Below, piece by piece: positions 40,294-53,381 of a stretch of 64,000 bases of DNA. A program made the position numbers and the translations under genes. The notes under the pieces are model-generated. The model saw only the letters and a list, made by a program, of their open reading frames with translations, was not told where the DNA came from and ran no database searches. Where the stretch lies: positions 431,120 to 495,119 of the forward strand of contig CAJTAT010000002.1 of NCBI GenBank assembly GCA_910574475.1. The letters are read 5' to 3'. The stretch comes from Clostridia bacterium. Lineage in GTDB: Bacteria; Bacillota; Clostridia; Lachnospirales; Lachnospiraceae. The number at the start of each line of letters is the position of its first letter. Position 1 is the first letter of the stretch.

Positions 40294-42795
40294 TTATTCT
40301 ATTTCTTCTGTTTCCTCTTCCTCTGATTCAGACTCGGATTCTTCTTTATTAGCCTGCTCACGCACCTTGGCGATACTTGCAATGGAAACATTTTCAGAGT
40401 CCACATTCATGAGCTTGACGCCGGAAGTAATTCTTCCCATGATAGAAATGCCATTGCAGGGAATTCGTATAATAATTCCTTCTGTGGTTATGAGCAGCAC
40501 TTCATTTTCTTCATTTACTGCCTTTGCGCCAATCACATTTCCTGTCTTTTCTGTAATCTTATAACATTTTACACCCTTTCCACCGCGATTTTGAACATTA
40601 AATTCACCAATCTCAGTTCTCTTGCCCAGGCCATTCTCTGATACGATCAGCAGATAGTCACCCTGTGTATGAACCTGCATTGCTACAATCTCATCCTGAT
40701 CTGTCAGATTCATACCAATCACACCCATAGAAGAGCGGCCTGTAGGTCTCACATCTTTTTCGTGGAAGCGGATACACATTCCAAATTTTGTGATCAAGAA
40801 GATATTCTGATCATTATCCGTATATTTTACTTCAATCAGCTCGTCATTATCACGCAGATTAATCGCCAGAAGTCCCGTCTTTCTCACATTTGCGTAGTCC
40901 AGAATAGGCGTTTTCTTTACAAGGCCATTTTTGGTAGCCATAAACAAATATTTGCCTTCACTGTATTCCTTGATAGGAATAACAGCCGTAATTTTTTCTC
41001 CTGGCTGCAGAGTCAGCAGATTGATAATAGCTGTTCCTCTGGAAGTACGGCTTGACTCTGGAATCTCATAAGCCTTCAGTCTGTATACTTTCCCTGTGTT
41101 GGTAAAGAACATGAGATAATGGTGGGTATTTGTCATCATCAAATCTTCAATGTAGTCTTCACTGATGGTCTGCATTCCCTTAATTCCCTTGCCACCACGG
41201 TTCTGGCTCTTAAAATTATCTACCGTCATCCGTTTGATATAGCCAAGGTTTGTCATAGTAATGATGACATCCTCTTTTGGAATCAAATCTTCCATGGAGA
41301 GATCAAATTCATCATAACCAATATGAGTTCTTCTCTCATCCCCATATTTCTTAGAAATCAGTGTGATTTCTTCCTTAATCACACCCAGAAGCTTCTTTTC
41401 ATCTGCCAGAATAGATTTCAGATATTCAATCTGTTTCATAAGATCCTGATACTCTGCCTCCAGCTTTTCTCTCTCCAAACCAGTCAGTGCCCGGAGGCGC
41501 ATATCTACAATAGCCTGGGCCTGCACATCATCCAGCCCAAAACGTTCCATCAAGCCTTCTTTTGCAATCTGAGTGGAACGGGAGCCACGAATGATTCGAA
41601 TTACTTCGTCAATATGATCTAAGGCAATCAACAAACCTTTTAAAATATGAGCCCGCTCTTCTGCTTTATTTAATTCATACTTTGTTCTGCGTGTGACTAC
41701 ATCCTCCTGATGGAGAAGATAATACTTCAACATATCAAGGAGATTTAAAATCTTAGGCTGATTTCCAATGAGAGCCAGCATATTCACGCCAAAGGTATCC
41801 TGAAGCTGCGTATGCTTATACAATTGATTCAAAATCACATTGGCATTTGCATCTTTTCTCAGCTCAATATTGATTCGCATACCCTCACGGTTGGATTCAT
41901 CTCCAATATAAGTGATGCCGTCAATTCGCTTTTCTTTTACGAGATCTGCGATTTTTTCAATGAGTCGCGCTTTGTTTACCATATATGGCAACTCTGTCAC
42001 TATTATACGGCTTTTTCCATTGGCCATGGATTCTATATTTGTCACAGCGCGAACGCGAATCTTGCCTCGTCCGGTACGATAGGCTTCTTCGATTCCTCTG
42101 GTACCTAAAATCTCTGCTCCTGTAGGAAAATCCGGGCCTTTGACAATCCGAAGAACTTCTTCCATGGTGGTATCCCGATCTTCAAAAATTCGGTTATCAA
42201 TCAGTTTTACCACGGCATCTATGACTTCACGCAAATTGTGAGGCGGAATATTTGTGGCCATACCTACTGCAATACCAGTCGTTCCATTTACTAAGAGATT
42301 TGGATATCTGGATGGCAATACTGAGGGTTCTTTTTCTGTCTCATCAAAATTGGGCACGAAATCTACTGTATTTTTATTAATATCAGCCAGCATTTCCATG
42401 GAAATTTTGCTCAAACGAGCTTCCGTATAACGCATGGCTGCAGCCCCATCTCCATCTACAGAGCCGAAATTTCCATGTCCATCTACCAGAGGATACCGGG
42501 TAGACCATTCCTGAGCCATATTTACAAGGGCGCCATAGATAGAACTGTCGCCGTGAGGATGATATTTACCCATAGTATCACCCACAATACGGGCACATTT
42601 TCTGTGAGGTTTATCAGGCCCATTGTTTAACTCGATCATGGAATAGAGAACTCGTCTCTGTACTGGCTTTAATCCATCTCTGACATCAGGAAGGGCCCGG
42701 GCGGCAATGACACTCATTGCGTAATCAATATAGGAATCTTCCATTGTCTTTTTCAAATCTACTTCATGGATTTTATCAAAGATATTATCTTCCAT
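40294..42795 (-). CDS. gyrA: DNA gyrase subunit A
   Basis: 833 residues. The breakage-reunion domain begins [28 protein letters not shown], with the catalytic Tyr in [11 protein letters not shown] near residue 123. The quinolone-resistance region reads [18 protein letters not shown], with a Ser at the usual resistance position. The C-terminal half has the six-bladed repeats, starting [23 protein letters not shown] (GyrA box). The tail is very acidic. It relaxes and supercoils DNA with GyrB, whose gene ends 31 bases upstream. Confidence 0.98.
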   Translation of the reverse strand: MEDNIFDKIHEVDLKKTMEDSYIDYAMSVIAARALPDVRDGLKPVQRRVLYSMIELNNGPDKPHRKCARIVGDTMGKYHPHGDSSIYGALVNMAQEWSTRYPLVDGHGNFGSVDGDGAAAMRYTEARLSKISMEMLADINKNTVDFVPNFDETEKEPSVLPSRYPNLLVNGTTGIAVGMATNIPPHNLREVIDAVVKLIDNRIFEDRDTTMEEVLRIVKGPDFPTGAEILGTRGIEEAYRTGRGKIRVRAVTNIESMANGKSRIIVTELPYMVNKARLIEKIADLVKEKRIDGITYIGDESNREGMRINIELRKDANANVILNQLYKHTQLQDTFGVNMLALIGNQPKILNLLDMLKYYLLHQEDVVTRRTKYELNKAEERAHILKGLLIALDHIDEVIRIIRGSRSTQIAKEGLMERFGLDDVQAQAIVDMRLRALTGLEREKLEAEYQDLMKQIEYLKSILADEKKLLGVIKEEITLISKKYGDERRTHIGYDEFDLSMEDLIPKEDVIITMTNLGYIKRMTVDNFKSQNRGGKGIKGMQTISEDYIEDLMMTNTHHYLMFFTNTGKVYRLKAYEIPESSRTSRGTAIINLLTLQPGEKITAVIPIKEYSEGKYLFMATKNGLVKKTPILDYANVRKTGLLAINLRDNDELIEVKYTDNDQNIFLITKFGMCIRFHEKDVRPTGRSSMGVIGMNLTDQDEIVAMQVHTQGDYLLIVSENGLGKRTEIGEFNVQNRGGKGVKCYKITEKTGNVIGAKAVNEENEVLLITTEGIIIRIPCNGISIMGRITSGVKLMNVDSENVSIASIAKVREQANKEESESESEEEETEEIE

Positions 42796-42826
42796 TCTTT
42801 ATCTCCCATCTTACACAAACCATCTG

Positions 42827-45848
<3,022 letters not shown>

Positions 45849-45852
<4 letters not shown>

Positions 45853-46055
45853 GATATTTGAACATCCTGACCTTCAAAAGAGAAAATATCGCCGGGATGC
45901 AACTTTTTTCCCCTTTGATATTCTTTCTCTCCATTTACTTTGACAAGCCCGTCCTGAATTACGAACTTTGCGTCCACACCAGATTCCACCAGTCCTGCCA
46001 GCTTTAAAGCCTGACCCAGTTTTATAAAATCATCATGAATCTGAATCTGTTTCAT
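45849..46055 (-). CDS. S4-domain RNA-binding protein (YaaA/RlbA type)
   Basis: 68 residues. The S4 fold is visible: FIKLGQALKLAGLVESG, then VIQDGLVKVNGEKEYQRGKKLHPGDIF. This small protein is found between dnaN and recF in many Firmicutes and binds RNA or the ribosome. It overlaps recF by four bases and lies 16 bases after dnaN. Confidence 0.92.
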
Positions 46056-46071
46056 CTCTATATCCTCTAAA

Positions 46072-47181
46072 TTAAGCTACATTATTGAAATTGACAGGTA
46101 AAATCAGATAAATGTATGATTGCTGTTCATCCCGGATAAAACAAGGAGCTTTTGGGTTCACTAAATAAAGTGTTACTGTCTCATCATCAATCACGCGAAG
46201 TGCATCAATCAAAAACTTTGGATTAAAGCCGATTAAAATATCTTTCCCTTCTTTTTCTATGACAATTTCTTCGTTCATAGACCCTAAACCAGAAGTGATT
46301 TTAAGACTCATCTCCCCATCGCCGATCTGAATAATGATTGGCTTTTTGTCTCCCTCTTTGATCAGCAAGGTAGCACGATCAATACAGTTTAAAAACTCTT
46401 TTTTATTGATGTTTACTTTTGTCTCATAATCCGTGGAAAGCATCTGTTCAATACGGAAATACTCTCCCTCAATCAGACGGGAGACAACCACAGTCTCATC
46501 AAATTCAAATACAATATGATTCTTCGTAAAGAAAATATTTACAAAATCTTCCATTTCACCAGAGAGAATTTTACTGATCTCTATCAAAGCCTTTCCGGGA
46601 ACAATGACTTTTTTCTGATCATAATTCTCTTTCAGCTCCAGACTTCGAATCGATACCCGATGGCCGTCAAGGGATACAACTTTTAAAATATTATCTTTGA
46701 TTTCAAATAACTCTCCAGTCATCATCTTATTATTTTCATTGTCAGAAATAGAGAATATCGTCTGCTTGATGATTTCTTTCAGACTAAATTGAGAGACTGT
46801 GATAAAATCCTGCTTTTCTATGTAGGGGAGGTAAGAAAAATCCTCTCCTGACTTTCCTGATATATCAAATTTTGCTTTTTCACATCTGATTTTTGTCTGG
46901 AAATTTGCATCTGTCTCAATGGTAACATCATTATCAGGAAGCTTTCTTATAATTTCAGAAAAAATCTTAGCGTCAATCGCTACAATTCCTTTTTCAAGAA
47001 TATCGCCTTCAATGACTGTCTCAATCCCAAGTTCCATATCGTTAGCTGTCAGCTTAATACTCTGTCCAGAAGCATCAATCAGGATACATTCTAAGATAGA
47101 CATAGTAGTCTTAGAGGGAACTGCTTTTAGAACAATATTAACTCCTTTTAATAAATCAGACTTCTTGCAAATGAACTTCAT
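46072..47181 (-). CDS. dnaN: DNA polymerase III beta clamp
   Basis: 369 residues from the ATG at 47181 (MKFICKKSDLLKGVNIVL), after GAAAGGAG; an upstream ATG at 47208 is out of position. The three-domain clamp is recognisable through KLTANDMELGIETVI, KIRCEKAKFDISGKSGEDFSYLP and the C-terminal YLILPVNF. It forms the sliding clamp of the replisome. It opens the operon with the S4 gene, recF, gyrB and gyrA, and the origin lies directly upstream. Confidence 0.97.
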   Translation of the reverse strand: MKFICKKSDLLKGVNIVLKAVPSKTTMSILECILIDASGQSIKLTANDMELGIETVIEGDILEKGIVAIDAKIFSEIIRKLPDNDVTIETDANFQTKIRCEKAKFDISGKSGEDFSYLPYIEKQDFITVSQFSLKEIIKQTIFSISDNENNKMMTGELFEIKDNILKVVSLDGHRVSIRSLELKENYDQKKVIVPGKALIEISKILSGEMEDFVNIFFTKNHIVFEFDETVVVSRLIEGEYFRIEQMLSTDYETKVNINKKEFLNCIDRATLLIKEGDKKPIIIQIGDGEMSLKITSGLGSMNEEIVIEKEGKDILIGFNPKFLIDALRVIDDETVTLYLVNPKAPCFIRDEQQSYIYLILPVNFNNVA

Positions 47182-47472
47182 AAGTATAACTCCTTTCAGA
47201 TTGTCCACATTTTGAGATCCTCTCGAGCTGCTATCAATATATATATAAAATAATCCGCAGTATCCGTAGTAGGGGCTGTGAATATGTTGAAAACTAGTGT
47301 GAAGCCCTTAAACTACAATATTTTTAAATAGTACAAGTATGTGAAAAAGTATTGTATAACAGTAAAATGAAAGGGTAGTTATTCACATGGCTAAAATCGC
47401 TTTATTTGTTATCCAAAGGTTATTCACAGCTTGTCCACATAAAAATGAAGGTATTTCCACTAATTATGAACC
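47182..47472. other. Chromosomal replication origin region (oriC)
   Basis: The 291 bases between dnaN and dnaA have no gene. DnaA-box-like sites occur at 47201-47209 (TTGTCCACA), 47379-47387 (TTATTCACA), 47409-47417 (TTATCCAAA), 47420-47428 (TTATTCACA) and 47431-47439 (TTGTCCACA). Four of these lie within 61 bases next to dnaA. A/T-rich tracts near 47230-47260 and 47315-47370 are candidates for strand opening. Position between dnaA and dnaN fits Firmicutes oriC. Confidence 0.85.
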
Positions 47473-48843
47473 TTAATTTGGATTAATCTTTTTGCGCAAA
47501 AGATCAACCAGGCGCTTTGTTGACTCATTGGTTTTAATTTCATTACTTATCTTATCTGCACCGTGCATGATAGTTGTGTGATCTCTGCCGCCCAGATCAT
47601 CTCCAATCCTTTTTAAAGAGGTTCCAGTTTCCCTACACAAAAACATTGCAATTTGGCGGGGATAGACAATATCTGAATTTCTCTGTTTTCCTTTAATATC
47701 TTGTGGAGATATGTGAAAATGTTCTGCTACAATTTCGATAATCAGATTTGGTGTAACTTGCCTCCGCTCGTTTGGAGATATAATATCTTTAATGGCTTCC
47801 TCTGCCAGAGAAAGATTGATGGAGCGTTTTTCCAAAGTGGAAAGAGCAATCAGACGGTTAAAGGCGCCTTCCAATTCCCGAATATTTGAAGTAACGTTTG
47901 TAGCAATATAAGTAATAATCTCATCGTCAATGTGATGGCCTTCCAGTTCTTCTTTTTTTCGAAGAATAGCCACTCTGGTTTCAAAGTCAGGGGAAGATAT
48001 ATCGGCAATCAACCCACATTCAAACCGTGTTCGAAGACGTTCTTCTAAGGTTTCAATATCTTTGGGAGGTCGGTCACTGGAAATAATAATCTGTTTATTG
48101 ACACTGTGAAGGGAATTGAATGTATGGAAAAATTCTTCCTGTGTACTTTCTTTTCCTATAATAAACTGCACATCGTCAATAAGCAATACATCAATATTCC
48201 TATATTTCTCACGAAATTTTGTCATACCAGTGGGATCACCAGCACGCAGAGTTTCGATCAATTCATTTGTAAAATATTCACTTGTCACGTAGAGAACCTT
48301 TCTGTCAGGATTCTCTCTTAAAATATAATTTGCAATAGCATGCATCAGGTGTGTCTTGCCCAGACCAACACCTCCATGCAAGAAGAGAGGATTGTATACC
48401 TTTCCTGGGGTCTCTGCCACAGCTACACTTGCAGCATGGGCGAATTTATTGTTGCTTCCTACAACGAAAGTATCAAATGTATATTTTGCGTTGATATTAT
48501 ATTTTTCAAGATTTGCATTGGTAGCTCTAAAATGATTCTGATTAGAATGAATAGAAGAAGTAGTTTTGGAACTTTGTTCCTTGGCTTCTTTTTCTGTGAT
48601 AAATTCAACTTCATATTTTTCGCCTGTAAATTCTGCAATGGCTACAAAAATAGGAGTCTTATATCTGGAATTCAGATAATCAATCATTTGTGTGCCCATG
48701 GGAACAATTATTTTTACCATATGATTCTCTACGCTGTGAACCTTGAGAGGAAGCAGCCATGTCTCAAAGGACACATCAGAAAGTTCATGTTCCTTTCGGA
48801 CATGCTCCAAAATATCGTTCCATTTTTCTAAAATTAAATTCAT
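47473..48843 (-). CDS. dnaA: Chromosomal replication initiator DnaA
   Basis: 456 residues from the ATG at 48843, after TTGAGGAGAT; an upstream frame to 48873 lacks a ribosome site. The AAA+ part has Walker A HGGVGLGKTHLMHAI near residue 150 and Walker B VLLIDDVQFI near 213. The DNA-binding domain IV ends with GGRDHTTIMHGADKIS. DnaA opens oriC by binding the boxes that start 34 bases downstream of the gene. It is transcribed leftward with its own promoter at 48,897-48,925. Confidence 0.98.
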   Translation of the reverse strand: MNLILEKWNDILEHVRKEHELSDVSFETWLLPLKVHSVENHMVKIIVPMGTQMIDYLNSRYKTPIFVAIAEFTGEKYEVEFITEKEAKEQSSKTTSSIHSNQNHFRATNANLEKYNINAKYTFDTFVVGSNNKFAHAASVAVAETPGKVYNPLFLHGGVGLGKTHLMHAIANYILRENPDRKVLYVTSEYFTNELIETLRAGDPTGMTKFREKYRNIDVLLIDDVQFIIGKESTQEEFFHTFNSLHSVNKQIIISSDRPPKDIETLEERLRTRFECGLIADISSPDFETRVAILRKKEELEGHHIDDEIITYIATNVTSNIRELEGAFNRLIALSTLEKRSINLSLAEEAIKDIISPNERRQVTPNLIIEIVAEHFHISPQDIKGKQRNSDIVYPRQIAMFLCRETGTSLKRIGDDLGGRDHTTIMHGADKISNEIKTNESTKRLVDLLRKKINPN

Positions 48844-48896
48844 AATTAGGTATCTCCTCAAAAATGCCTGCAAAAAACCAATTTATCCTATAATCA

Positions 48897-48925
48897 ATAA
48901 TATACCAAATTTTTTTTTTTATCAA
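48897..48925 (-). promoter_or_regulatory. dnaA promoter
   Basis: On the minus strand TTGATA (48920-48925) and TATTAT (48897-48902) are 17 bases apart, with an A/T-rich spacer containing eleven A residues in a row that overlap the -35 box. The start would be about 48890, giving a leader of some 47 bases before dnaA. Confidence 0.6.
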
Positions 48926-48962
48926 TCATAAAATGAAAAAAGAAAACTCTGGCCTAAACTGC

Positions 48963-48991
48963 TTGACTTTATAATCTTTTCCGAATATAAT
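48963..48991 (+). promoter_or_regulatory. rpmH operon promoter
   Basis: TTGACT (48963-48968) and a perfect TATAAT (48986-48991) are separated by exactly 17 bases. This strong promoter reads rightward into rpmH, divergent from the dnaA promoter. Confidence 0.75.
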
Positions 48992-49028
48992 TGAAATGAT
49001 GTTTTTTAGAAGAGGAGGTGTGTAGAAT

Positions 49029-49163
49029 ATGAAAATGACATTTCAGCCGAAGAAGAAATCTAGAGCCAGAGTTCATGGATTCAGAGCCAGAATGAGTACA
49101 GCTGGCGGAAGAAAAGTGTTAGCAGCCAGAAGATTGAAAGGAAGAAAGAAATTATCAGCTTAG
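49029..49163 (+). CDS. rpmH: Ribosomal protein L34
   Basis: 44 residues, starting [20 protein letters not shown] and ending LKGRKKLSA. This is the complete L34 sequence pattern, with F-Q-P-(K/R), HGF..RM.T..GR.VL..RR.KGR. AGAGGAGGTG precedes the ATG. The gene was too short for ordinary ORF cut-offs. It lies between dnaA and rnpA as in nearly all bacteria. Confidence 0.98.
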   Translation: MKMTFQPKKKSRARVHGFRARMSTAGGRKVLAARRLKGRKKLSA

Positions 49164-49193
49164 GCCGCATATATGTGGCCTTTTTCCTTAATT

Positions 49194-49538
49194 ATGAAGT
49201 ATTCACATTCAGAGTCGTTGAAAAAAAATAGGGATTTTCAGACAGTATATAAGGAAGGAAAATCCTATGCAAACCGTTATTTAGTCTTATATGTAAGAGA
49301 AAATAAACTGGACAAGAACCGCTTTGGAGTTTCGGTCAGCAAAAAGGTTGGCAATAGTGTAGTGAGACATAGAATTATAAGGCTGATTCGGGAAAGTTAT
49401 CGACTACAAGAAGACATGTTTAATAGTGGTTTAGACATGGTAGTCATCGCAAGGATTCATGCAAAGGGTAAGAATTTTGAAGAGATTAGTAGTGCTTTGC
49501 AACACTTGGGAAAGCTTCAGGGAGTTTTAAAAAAGTAA
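49194..49538 (+). CDS. rnpA: Ribonuclease P protein component
   Basis: 114 residues from the ATG at 49194 (MKYSHSESLKKNRDFQTVYK). The family signature is RFGVSVSKKVGNSVVRHRIIRLIRESYR, with the RNR-like motif partly changed to RHR. An earlier frame from 49173 adds seven residues and overlaps the rpmH end region. The protein helps RNase P RNA mature tRNA 5' ends. Its stop overlaps yidD (TAATG). Confidence 0.95.
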   Translation: MKYSHSESLKKNRDFQTVYKEGKSYANRYLVLYVRENKLDKNRFGVSVSKKVGNSVVRHRIIRLIRESYRLQEDMFNSGLDMVVIARIHAKGKNFEEISSALQHLGKLQGVLKK

Positions 49539-49747
49539 TGAAAATGATATTGATCAAACTGATTCAATTTTATCAAAAATATCTATCACCGATGAAACGT
49601 ACAAAGTGTCCGTATTTTCCAAGTTGTTCCCAGTATGGATTGGAGGCTGTTCAAAAGTATGGGGCTGTCAAGGGAAGCCTGCTGGCTGCATGGAGAATTT
49701 TAAGATGCAATCCATTTTCTAAGGGAGGATATGATCCAGTACCGTAA
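49538..49747 (+). CDS. yidD: Membrane protein insertion efficiency factor YidD
   Basis: 69 residues. The motif CPYFPSCSQYGLEAVQKYG followed by RILRCNPFSKGGYDPVP is diagnostic for YidD. It is a small membrane-associated protein that aids YidC. The start overlaps the rnpA stop, so translation is coupled. Confidence 0.96.
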   Translation: MKMILIKLIQFYQKYLSPMKRTKCPYFPSCSQYGLEAVQKYGAVKGSLLAAWRILRCNPFSKGGYDPVP

Positions 49748-49772
49748 AGGAAGATGAAGGAGGATTTTTTCA

Positions 49773-51035
49773 TTGACAGGTTTAGTATTAACAAAGAATT
49801 CAACACCGATTCTAGCTCAGTTTGCTGATATTTTGGGCTGGATTATTAATGTAGTATTTAATTTTTTAGATTCTTTAGGTAATCCAAATATTGGACTTGC
49901 TATTATTTTATTTACAATTATCGTATATACATTAATGATTCCACTCACTTACAAGCAGCAAAAGTTTTCTAAAATGTCTGTTAGAATGAATCCAGAGCTT
50001 CAGGCAATCCAGAAGAAGTATAAGGGAAAGTCTGATCAGACTTCTATGATTAAAATGCAAGATGAGATGAAAGCCGTTTATTCAAAATATGGCACATCTC
50101 AGACAGGAACTTGTCTGCCTCTATTGATTCAATTTCCAGTTTTGATTGCTGTGTATCGGGTAGTGTATGCAATTCCTGCCTATATTGACAAAGTAAAAGC
50201 CGTTTATCTTCCATTGGTGACAGAGCTTTTGAGGGTTGATCCCAATTCTGAATTTATACAGACTTTAACGAGTGCGTCACAGTTTAAGAAACAAGATTTT
50301 ACACTTGAAAATACAGTCATTGATGTATTGAATAAAGCTTCTTCTACAGAATGGGAGAGTATCGCTTCTCATTTCACAGATTTGGGTGGCGTTATTGAAT
50401 CAACCCGGACAACTTTGGATGGATTTAATAACTTTTTCGGATTAAATATTGCAAATTCTCCCTGGTTTAGTATGAGACAATATTTTTCAGACGGACAGTA
50501 TCTGTGGTTGATAGTCGCTCTGATGATTCCTGTATTGGCTGGACTGACACAATGGTTGAATGTTCGTATGATGCCTCAGGCTGCTGCAATGTCTGAGGAT
50601 GGAAAAGAAAATGACATGATGAAATCCATGAAGGCAATGAATAATTTTATGCCTTTAATGTCTGTCTGGTTTTGCGCGATACTTCCCGTTGGTGTGGGCT
50701 TATACTGGATTATGAGTGCGCTTGTTCGTCTGATACAGCAGGTTATTATCAATAAGTATCTGGACAAAATGGATATTGATGAAGAAATTAAGAAAAACAT
50801 TGAAAAATATAATAGAAAACGAGAAAAAGATGGTTTGCCACCTGAAAGAATTAATAATGTGGCAAGATCGAGTACGAGAAATGTAGAATCGACAAAGCGA
50901 GAAATTACTTCTGAAGAAAGACAAAAAGCGATACAAAAATCTACAGATTATTACAATAAAGGTGCAGCAAAGCCAGGTAGTTTGGCTGCGAAGGCAAGAA
51001 TGGTAGAACAATTTAATGAGAAGAATAAAAAATAA
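49773..51035 (+). CDS. yidC: Membrane protein insertase YidC/Oxa1
   Basis: 420 residues from a TTG start at 49773, nine bases after AAGGAGG. The insertase domain shows NPNIGLAIILFTIIVYTLMIPLTYKQQ, then KMQDEMKAVYSKYG, LIQFPVLIAVYRVV and, near residue 310, AILPVGVGLYWIMSALVRLIQQ. The insertion of about 90 residues between the first helices and the later ones (ESIASHFTDLGGVIEST...) is larger than in B. subtilis SpoIIIJ. The C-terminus is long and basic. It inserts membrane proteins with SecYEG or alone. Confidence 0.95.
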   Translation: MTGLVLTKNSTPILAQFADILGWIINVVFNFLDSLGNPNIGLAIILFTIIVYTLMIPLTYKQQKFSKMSVRMNPELQAIQKKYKGKSDQTSMIKMQDEMKAVYSKYGTSQTGTCLPLLIQFPVLIAVYRVVYAIPAYIDKVKAVYLPLVTELLRVDPNSEFIQTLTSASQFKKQDFTLENTVIDVLNKASSTEWESIASHFTDLGGVIESTRTTLDGFNNFFGLNIANSPWFSMRQYFSDGQYLWLIVALMIPVLAGLTQWLNVRMMPQAAAMSEDGKENDMMKSMKAMNNFMPLMSVWFCAILPVGVGLYWIMSALVRLIQQVIINKYLDKMDIDEEIKKNIEKYNRKREKDGLPPERINNVARSSTRNVESTKREITSEERQKAIQKSTDYYNKGAAKPGSLAAKARMVEQFNEKNKK

Positions 51036-51055
51036 TAGAGAAGGGGATTTTTGAG

Positions 51056-51940
51056 ATGGAGAGTATTGAGGTTTCTGCAAAAACAGTTGATGATGCCATT
51101 TTAGAGGCTGCCATAAAGCTTGGGACTACAAGAGATAAAATTGTTTATGAAGTCATTTTTCAGGGAAGTTCTGGTTTTTTAGGAATTGGAAGTAAAAATG
51201 CAGTAATTAAAGCTCATGTAAAGTCTGAAGAAGAGGTAAAGGTTTCTCTCAAGACAGAGAAAGAAGTAGAAAAGATTCTTGAAAAGGTAAAAGATAAGCC
51301 TGTGAAAGAATCAGTTAAGGAAAAACCTGCAAAAGAAGTAACAAAAATAGTAAAAGAGACAAAAGAAACGAAAGAGGAAAATATAGAAAAGCCGGTCAAA
51401 AAACCAGGAAAACCAGTAAATCCAGAGGATGCAAAAGAATTTTTGAATAAAGTATTTGCAGCTATGGATATGAAGGTAGAAGTTACAGTTACGGGGAATC
51501 TTGAAGATCACGAAATGAATATTGAATTAGAAGGAGAAGATATGGGTGTTCTCATCGGAAAGAGAGGACAAACTTTAGATTCTTTGCAATATTTGACAAG
51601 TTTAGTGGTAAACAAGGAAAGTGATGAATATGTTCGCGTAAAGGTAGATACAGAGAATTACAGACAGAGAAGAAAAGAAACTTTGGAAAATTTGGCAAGA
51701 AATATTTCTCATAAAGTAAAGAGAACAAAGAAGCCAGTATCCTTAGAGCCCATGAACCCTTATGAGAGACGCGTGATTCATTCTGCTCTCCAAAATGACA
51801 GATTTGTGAGTACGCACAGTGAGGGTGAAGAACCATATAGAAAAGTGGTTGTCACATTAAAAGAAGGCGTTCGTGTAGACAATTACAACGGCCGGAACAG
51901 AAATCGTTATAATCGAAACTATAAGAAAAAAGAACGCTAA
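51056..51940 (+). CDS. jag: RNA-binding protein Jag (KhpB)
   Basis: 294 residues. The Jag-N domain (residues 1-50, ESIEVSAKTVDDAILEAAIKLG, SSGFLGIGSKNA) is followed by a Lys/Glu/Val-rich linker of about 70 residues. Then come a KH domain (MGVLIGKRGQTLDSLQYLTSLVVN) and an R3H domain (PYERRVIHSALQNDRFVSTHSEGEEPYRKVV). The C-terminal tail is Arg/Asn-rich. Jag/KhpB binds RNA with KhpA and affects cell elongation and division. The terminator at 51,929 follows. Confidence 0.95.
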   Translation: MESIEVSAKTVDDAILEAAIKLGTTRDKIVYEVIFQGSSGFLGIGSKNAVIKAHVKSEEEVKVSLKTEKEVEKILEKVKDKPVKESVKEKPAKEVTKIVKETKETKEENIEKPVKKPGKPVNPEDAKEFLNKVFAAMDMKVEVTVTGNLEDHEMNIELEGEDMGVLIGKRGQTLDSLQYLTSLVVNKESDEYVRVKVDTENYRQRRKETLENLARNISHKVKRTKKPVSLEPMNPYERRVIHSALQNDRFVSTHSEGEEPYRKVVVTLKEGVRVDNYNGRNRNRYNRNYKKKER

Positions 51941-51955
51941 GGCGTTCTTTTTTCT
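51929..51955 (+). terminator. Terminator overlapping the jag stop
   Basis: AGAACGC and GCGTTCT form a seven-base stem with TAAG in the loop, followed by TTTTTTCTT. The stop of jag (TAA at 51938-51940) lies in the loop. It would end or attenuate the rpmH-jag transcript before mnmE. Confidence 0.8.
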
Positions 51956-51990
51956 TAAGTAAAACGAAAAGTAGTGGTAGGAATTATTTT

Positions 51991-53367
51991 ATGAATTATG
52001 ATACGATAGCTGCAGTTGCAACTGCTATGTCAAGCTCTGGAATAGGAATTATAAGAATTAGTGGAGATCAGGCGTTTTCCATTATTGACAGGATTTTTTG
52101 TCCAAAAAATGCAGAAAAGAAAATGGAAGAACAGCCTACCTATACCATCCACTATGGAACAATTATTGATGGAACAGAGATGTTAGATGAAGTTTTAGTT
52201 CTTTTAATGCGAGGACCTCACAGCTATACTGCAGAAGATACTGTGGAAATTGACTGCCATGGCGGTGTACTTGTGATGCGAAGAATTCTGGAAGTTGTGA
52301 TAAAAAATGGAGCTCGTCTAGCGGAACCTGGAGAATTTACAAAACGTGCATTTTTAAATGGAAGAATTGATTTGTCTCAGGCGGAGGCTGTCATGGATGT
52401 GATACAGTCTAAAAATCAATTGGCTTTAAAGAGTTCTGTCTCCCAGTTAAAGGGATCTGTAAAGAACAAGATAGAAATACTCCGAAAGCATATTTTGTAC
52501 GATTTGGCTTTTATTGAGTCTGCTCTGGATGATCCTGAACATGTCAGTCTGGAGGGATATTCTGAGGAGCTTTATGAAAGAATTCAAAAGTTGATCTGTG
52601 AGATTAAAAATTTATTGCAGACTTCAGAAAATGGGCGTATTTTAAAAGAGGGAATAAAGACAGTTATTTTAGGAAAACCAAATGCAGGTAAATCTTCATT
52701 ACTCAATGTGCTTTTGGGAGAAGAGCGTGCGATTGTGACAGATATAGCTGGGACGACTCGTGATATACTGGAAGAACAGATACAGCTTCAGGGAATTTCA
52801 TTGAATATTTCAGATACGGCTGGAATTCGCCTTACGGATGATTTGATTGAACAGATTGGAGTCACCCGGGCTAGAGAGCAGGCAAAAGATGCAGATCTGA
52901 TTCTTTATGTGGTGGACAGTTCCTGTCCTTTGGATGAAAGTGATGTAGAAATTATTGATTTTATAAAAGATAAAAAGTCGATTGTCCTTTTAAATAAGTC
53001 TGATTTAAAACCTGTGGTTTCTATAGAAATGATGGCAGAAAAGACGGAGCATCCAGTTCTCTCTATTTCTGCCAAAGATGAAGATGGCATAGAAAAATTG
53101 GAATCTCAGATCCGGGAGTTTTTCTTTCAGGGGGAGGTATCTTTTAATGATGAAGTTGTGATTACAAATCTTCGTCACCAGACAGCTTTACGTGAGACAG
53201 AGAATAGTCTTTCTATGGTATTGCTTAGTATTGAAAATGGAATGTCGGAAGATTTTTATTCCATTGATTTGACAGATGCCTATACTTCTCTTGGAAAAAT
53301 TATTGGAGAGGAAATGGGAGAAGATTTGGTGAATGAGATTTTTAGTAAGTTTTGTGTAGGCAAATAG
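51991..53367 (+). CDS. mnmE: tRNA modification GTPase MnmE
   Basis: 458 residues. The N-terminal THF-binding domain begins [22 protein letters not shown]. The G domain has G1 [13 protein letters not shown] near residue 225, G3 DTAGIR near 272 and G4 LNKSDL near 335. The C-terminus reads FSKFCVGK, matching the C(I/V)GK box that supplies the active Cys. With MnmG it makes the cmnm5 modification at wobble U34. The stop is 15 bases before mnmG. Confidence 0.97.
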   Translation: MNYDTIAAVATAMSSSGIGIIRISGDQAFSIIDRIFCPKNAEKKMEEQPTYTIHYGTIIDGTEMLDEVLVLLMRGPHSYTAEDTVEIDCHGGVLVMRRILEVVIKNGARLAEPGEFTKRAFLNGRIDLSQAEAVMDVIQSKNQLALKSSVSQLKGSVKNKIEILRKHILYDLAFIESALDDPEHVSLEGYSEELYERIQKLICEIKNLLQTSENGRILKEGIKTVILGKPNAGKSSLLNVLLGEERAIVTDIAGTTRDILEEQIQLQGISLNISDTAGIRLTDDLIEQIGVTRAREQAKDADLILYVVDSSCPLDESDVEIIDFIKDKKSIVLLNKSDLKPVVSIEMMAEKTEHPVLSISAKDEDGIEKLESQIREFFFQGEVSFNDEVVITNLRHQTALRETENSLSMVLLSIENGMSEDFYSIDLTDAYTSLGKIIGEEMGEDLVNEIFSKFCVGK

Positions 53368-53381
53368 GCGAGGATGGTAGA